64,000 nt of DNA. It comes from Sphingobacterium sp. SGG-5 (GTDB lineage Bacteria > Bacteroidota > Bacteroidia > Sphingobacteriales > Sphingobacteriaceae). The notes under the pieces were generated by a model. That model was given only the letters and a program-made list of their open reading frames with translations. It made no database searches and had not been told where the DNA came from. Positions 62,811 through 64,000 of this stretch are shown piece by piece. Every line of letters starts with the position of its first letter. The first letter of the stretch is position 1. The DNA lies in the NCBI RefSeq assembly GCF_011043525.1, contig NZ_JAAKGO010000002.1:372001-436000 (forward strand), given 5' to 3'. The translations under genes were made by a program, and so were the position numbers.

Positions 62811-64000
62811 TCAATCATCATAGAATTCCGTAATCTTAATATCCTCGATGGTCACGCCTGAATTCGTCGGGTTCGTCCCCATAAAAATCGCTAACCTTCC
62901 GTTGGTCTGCGTCGTTTGCGCTGTAAAAATGAAATAATGCGTGGCCACTTCCTGAAGCGGGTAGAACAGATAACCTTCGCTTGCTACACCGTCTGTTTCC
63001 GTAAAACCAGCTTGTAGCCGCTGCATGGGTACTGTGGATGATACCTTAAAAGAAACCACATAACGTCGCCCCTGTCTAATAGAGACTCCATAGCGCAACA
63101 ACTGAACAGACCAAGGATTATCTCCCCCATCGGCAATGTTAACAGTCATCTTGTTTGAAGAACGTACCAAGGCCGCACTTCCTCCTGTATTTGTCGAAAA
63201 ACTCCACCCGTCGGCATTGGACGTCGTGATATTGCTCTCGTAGATAACGTCACTGTGATCGGGTACATGTGCCGGTGGTACGGCACTTTTATAATCCATT
63301 ATCTCGTCTATCAAGGGCTGAATATATTGTTTGGTACTCAGATTATATATTCCCCATGTATAATGATAGTTAAAGAAAGTCCAACTATACCCGCGCTGCG
63401 TAAAAAGCTTGGTCAGAAATCCCGTATATTCTACTCTATCTTGCGGATCTGCAAACTCCGTTGCACCGAATTCGCCGATATGGACAGGAATATTGTTCAG
63501 CTCCGCAAAGGCATCTATATAATCCGCATAACGTCGCTGATATTCTCGTTCAAACTCTGTATCACCCCAAGGTGTCCCTAAATACTGCGTCGCATTCTGA
63601 TGCGTAAACCAGTACGGGTAATATTGGTGAACCGTCAGGATCAGATACTGGTCGTTCTTTGGAATTTTCAGCTGCCGGATGGCGTCCGGCCCACCGTGAT
63701 TGGCTGTCCCGATCAGCACACAGCGTTCCTTATTTTTGGAAGGTTGCGGCGTACTCCGGATAACCGAGAGCGCATCAGTCAAAAGAGTATTCCATTTTGC
63801 CGGCGTTATGTTGTTAGTAGGCTCGTTTAGTATCTCGAACATCAGCGAATCACTATAATTCCGGAAAGACCAAGCAATCTGCCTCCATTGTTCCAAGAAC
63901 ATCGGTTTCATGACATCCGGACTCTCCTCCAGGGCGTCGTGATTTTGCATATTGATGATTACCCGCAGGCCTTTACTCAATGCAAAATCCACAGTGGTTT
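62811..64000 (-). CDS. glycoside hydrolase family 5 protein, 5' end outside window
   Basis: The window shows about 396 residues, open to the right edge. It has the acid/base in FEILNEPTNN, the nucleophile in VHIGEFGAT and the same C-terminal binding domain (SNITTSNADGWSF, VTIEDIKITEFYDD) as the downstream GH5. The two genes are 19 bases apart, so this is a tandem duplication; the copies have diverged throughout. The signal peptide is not visible. Confidence 0.9.
   Translation of the reverse strand, partial: TTVDFALSKGLRVIINMQNHDALEESPDVMKPMFLEQWRQIAWSFRNYSDSLMFEILNEPTNNITPAKWNTLLTDALSVIRSTPQPSKNKERCVLIGTANHGGPDAIRQLKIPKNDQYLILTVHQYYPYWFTHQNATQYLGTPWGDTEFEREYQRRYADYIDAFAELNNIPVHIGEFGATEFADPQDRVEYTGFLTKLFTQRGYSWTFFNYHYTWGIYNLSTKQYIQPLIDEIMDYKSAVPPAHVPDHSDVIYESNITTSNADGWSFSTNTGGSAALVRSSNKMTVNIADGGDNPWSVQLLRYGVSIRQGRRYVVSFKVSSTVPMQRLQAGFTETDGVASEGYLFYPLQEVATHYFIFTAQTTQTNGRLAIFMGTNPTNSGVTIEDIKITEFYDD

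Overview
The window comes from a member of the Bacteroidota, most likely Sphingobacteriaceae (a Sphingobacterium/Pedobacter/Parapedobacter-like organism; family placement is inference). Reasons: a SusC/SusD pair, gldH next to a RicT-type PSP1 protein and lpxK, many lipoproteins with short lipoboxes, and promoters of the Bacteroidota kind (-33 TTG, about 19 bp, -7 TAnnTTTG-like). Both window edges cut genes: an M20 amidohydrolase on the left and a GH5 glycosidase on the right.

Layout. (1) 1-17.9 kb: a uronate-polysaccharide utilisation locus, all on the minus strand, with a divergent LacI-type regulator. It forms two transcription units. One holds two heparinase II/III-like lyases, an M14 peptidase and a GH88 unsaturated glucuronyl hydrolase. 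The other holds an FAD oxidoreductase, a hexuronate-type MFS transporter, a lipoprotein, SusC, SusD and the M20 amidohydrolase. Each unit is preceded by the same ~160-bp promoter/operator block. (2) 18.2-21.2 kb: three small plus-strand lipoproteins, one a seven-repeat probable beta-propeller, and an AraC regulator. (3) 21.2-23.1 kb: surE and a RelE-type toxin-antitoxin pair flanked by fragments of a PQQ-dehydrogenase gene end. (4) 23.2-26.1 kb: kduI, a DUF4861 protein and kduD, which would process the unsaturated uronates released by region 1. (5) 26.1-40 kb: housekeeping genes (nadD, gmk, yicC, DedA, dnaN, holB, ricT, gldH, lpxK, dnaA, a candidate oriC, dxs, scpA). (6) 40.1-48.7 kb: a GntR-regulated sugar operon (GH2, cupin phosphoglucose isomerase, ROK kinase, two phosphomannose isomerases, sugar porter). 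(7) 48.8-52.6 kb: an AraC regulator divergent from a PhyH dioxygenase, a class III-like zinc alcohol dehydrogenase and an esterase. (8) 52.6-53.9 kb: a small island with a helix-turn-helix/nucleotidyltransferase pair, flanked by a 114-bp direct repeat of the neighbouring gene's 3' end. (9) 53.8-64 kb: a minus-strand oxidative glycoside module (TIM-barrel lipoprotein, PQQ/cytochrome c dehydrogenase, GMC oxidoreductase with its small subunit) downstream of GH20 and two tandem GH5 genes.

How the genes work together. In region 1, SusCD would import glycan pieces, the lyases would make delta-4,5-unsaturated oligosaccharides, GH88 would release the unsaturated uronate, MFS would bring it into the cytoplasm, and KduI/KduD would convert it toward 2-keto-3-deoxygluconate. 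In region 6 the kinase and isomerases would feed mannose- or glucose-type sugars into fructose-6-phosphate. Region 9 fits periplasmic 3-oxidation of glycosides followed by elimination, an alternative to hydrolysis. Region 7 fits oxidative demethylation with thiol-dependent formaldehyde clearance. These two readings are the most speculative and most interesting. No tRNA, rRNA, CRISPR array or insertion sequence was recognised.
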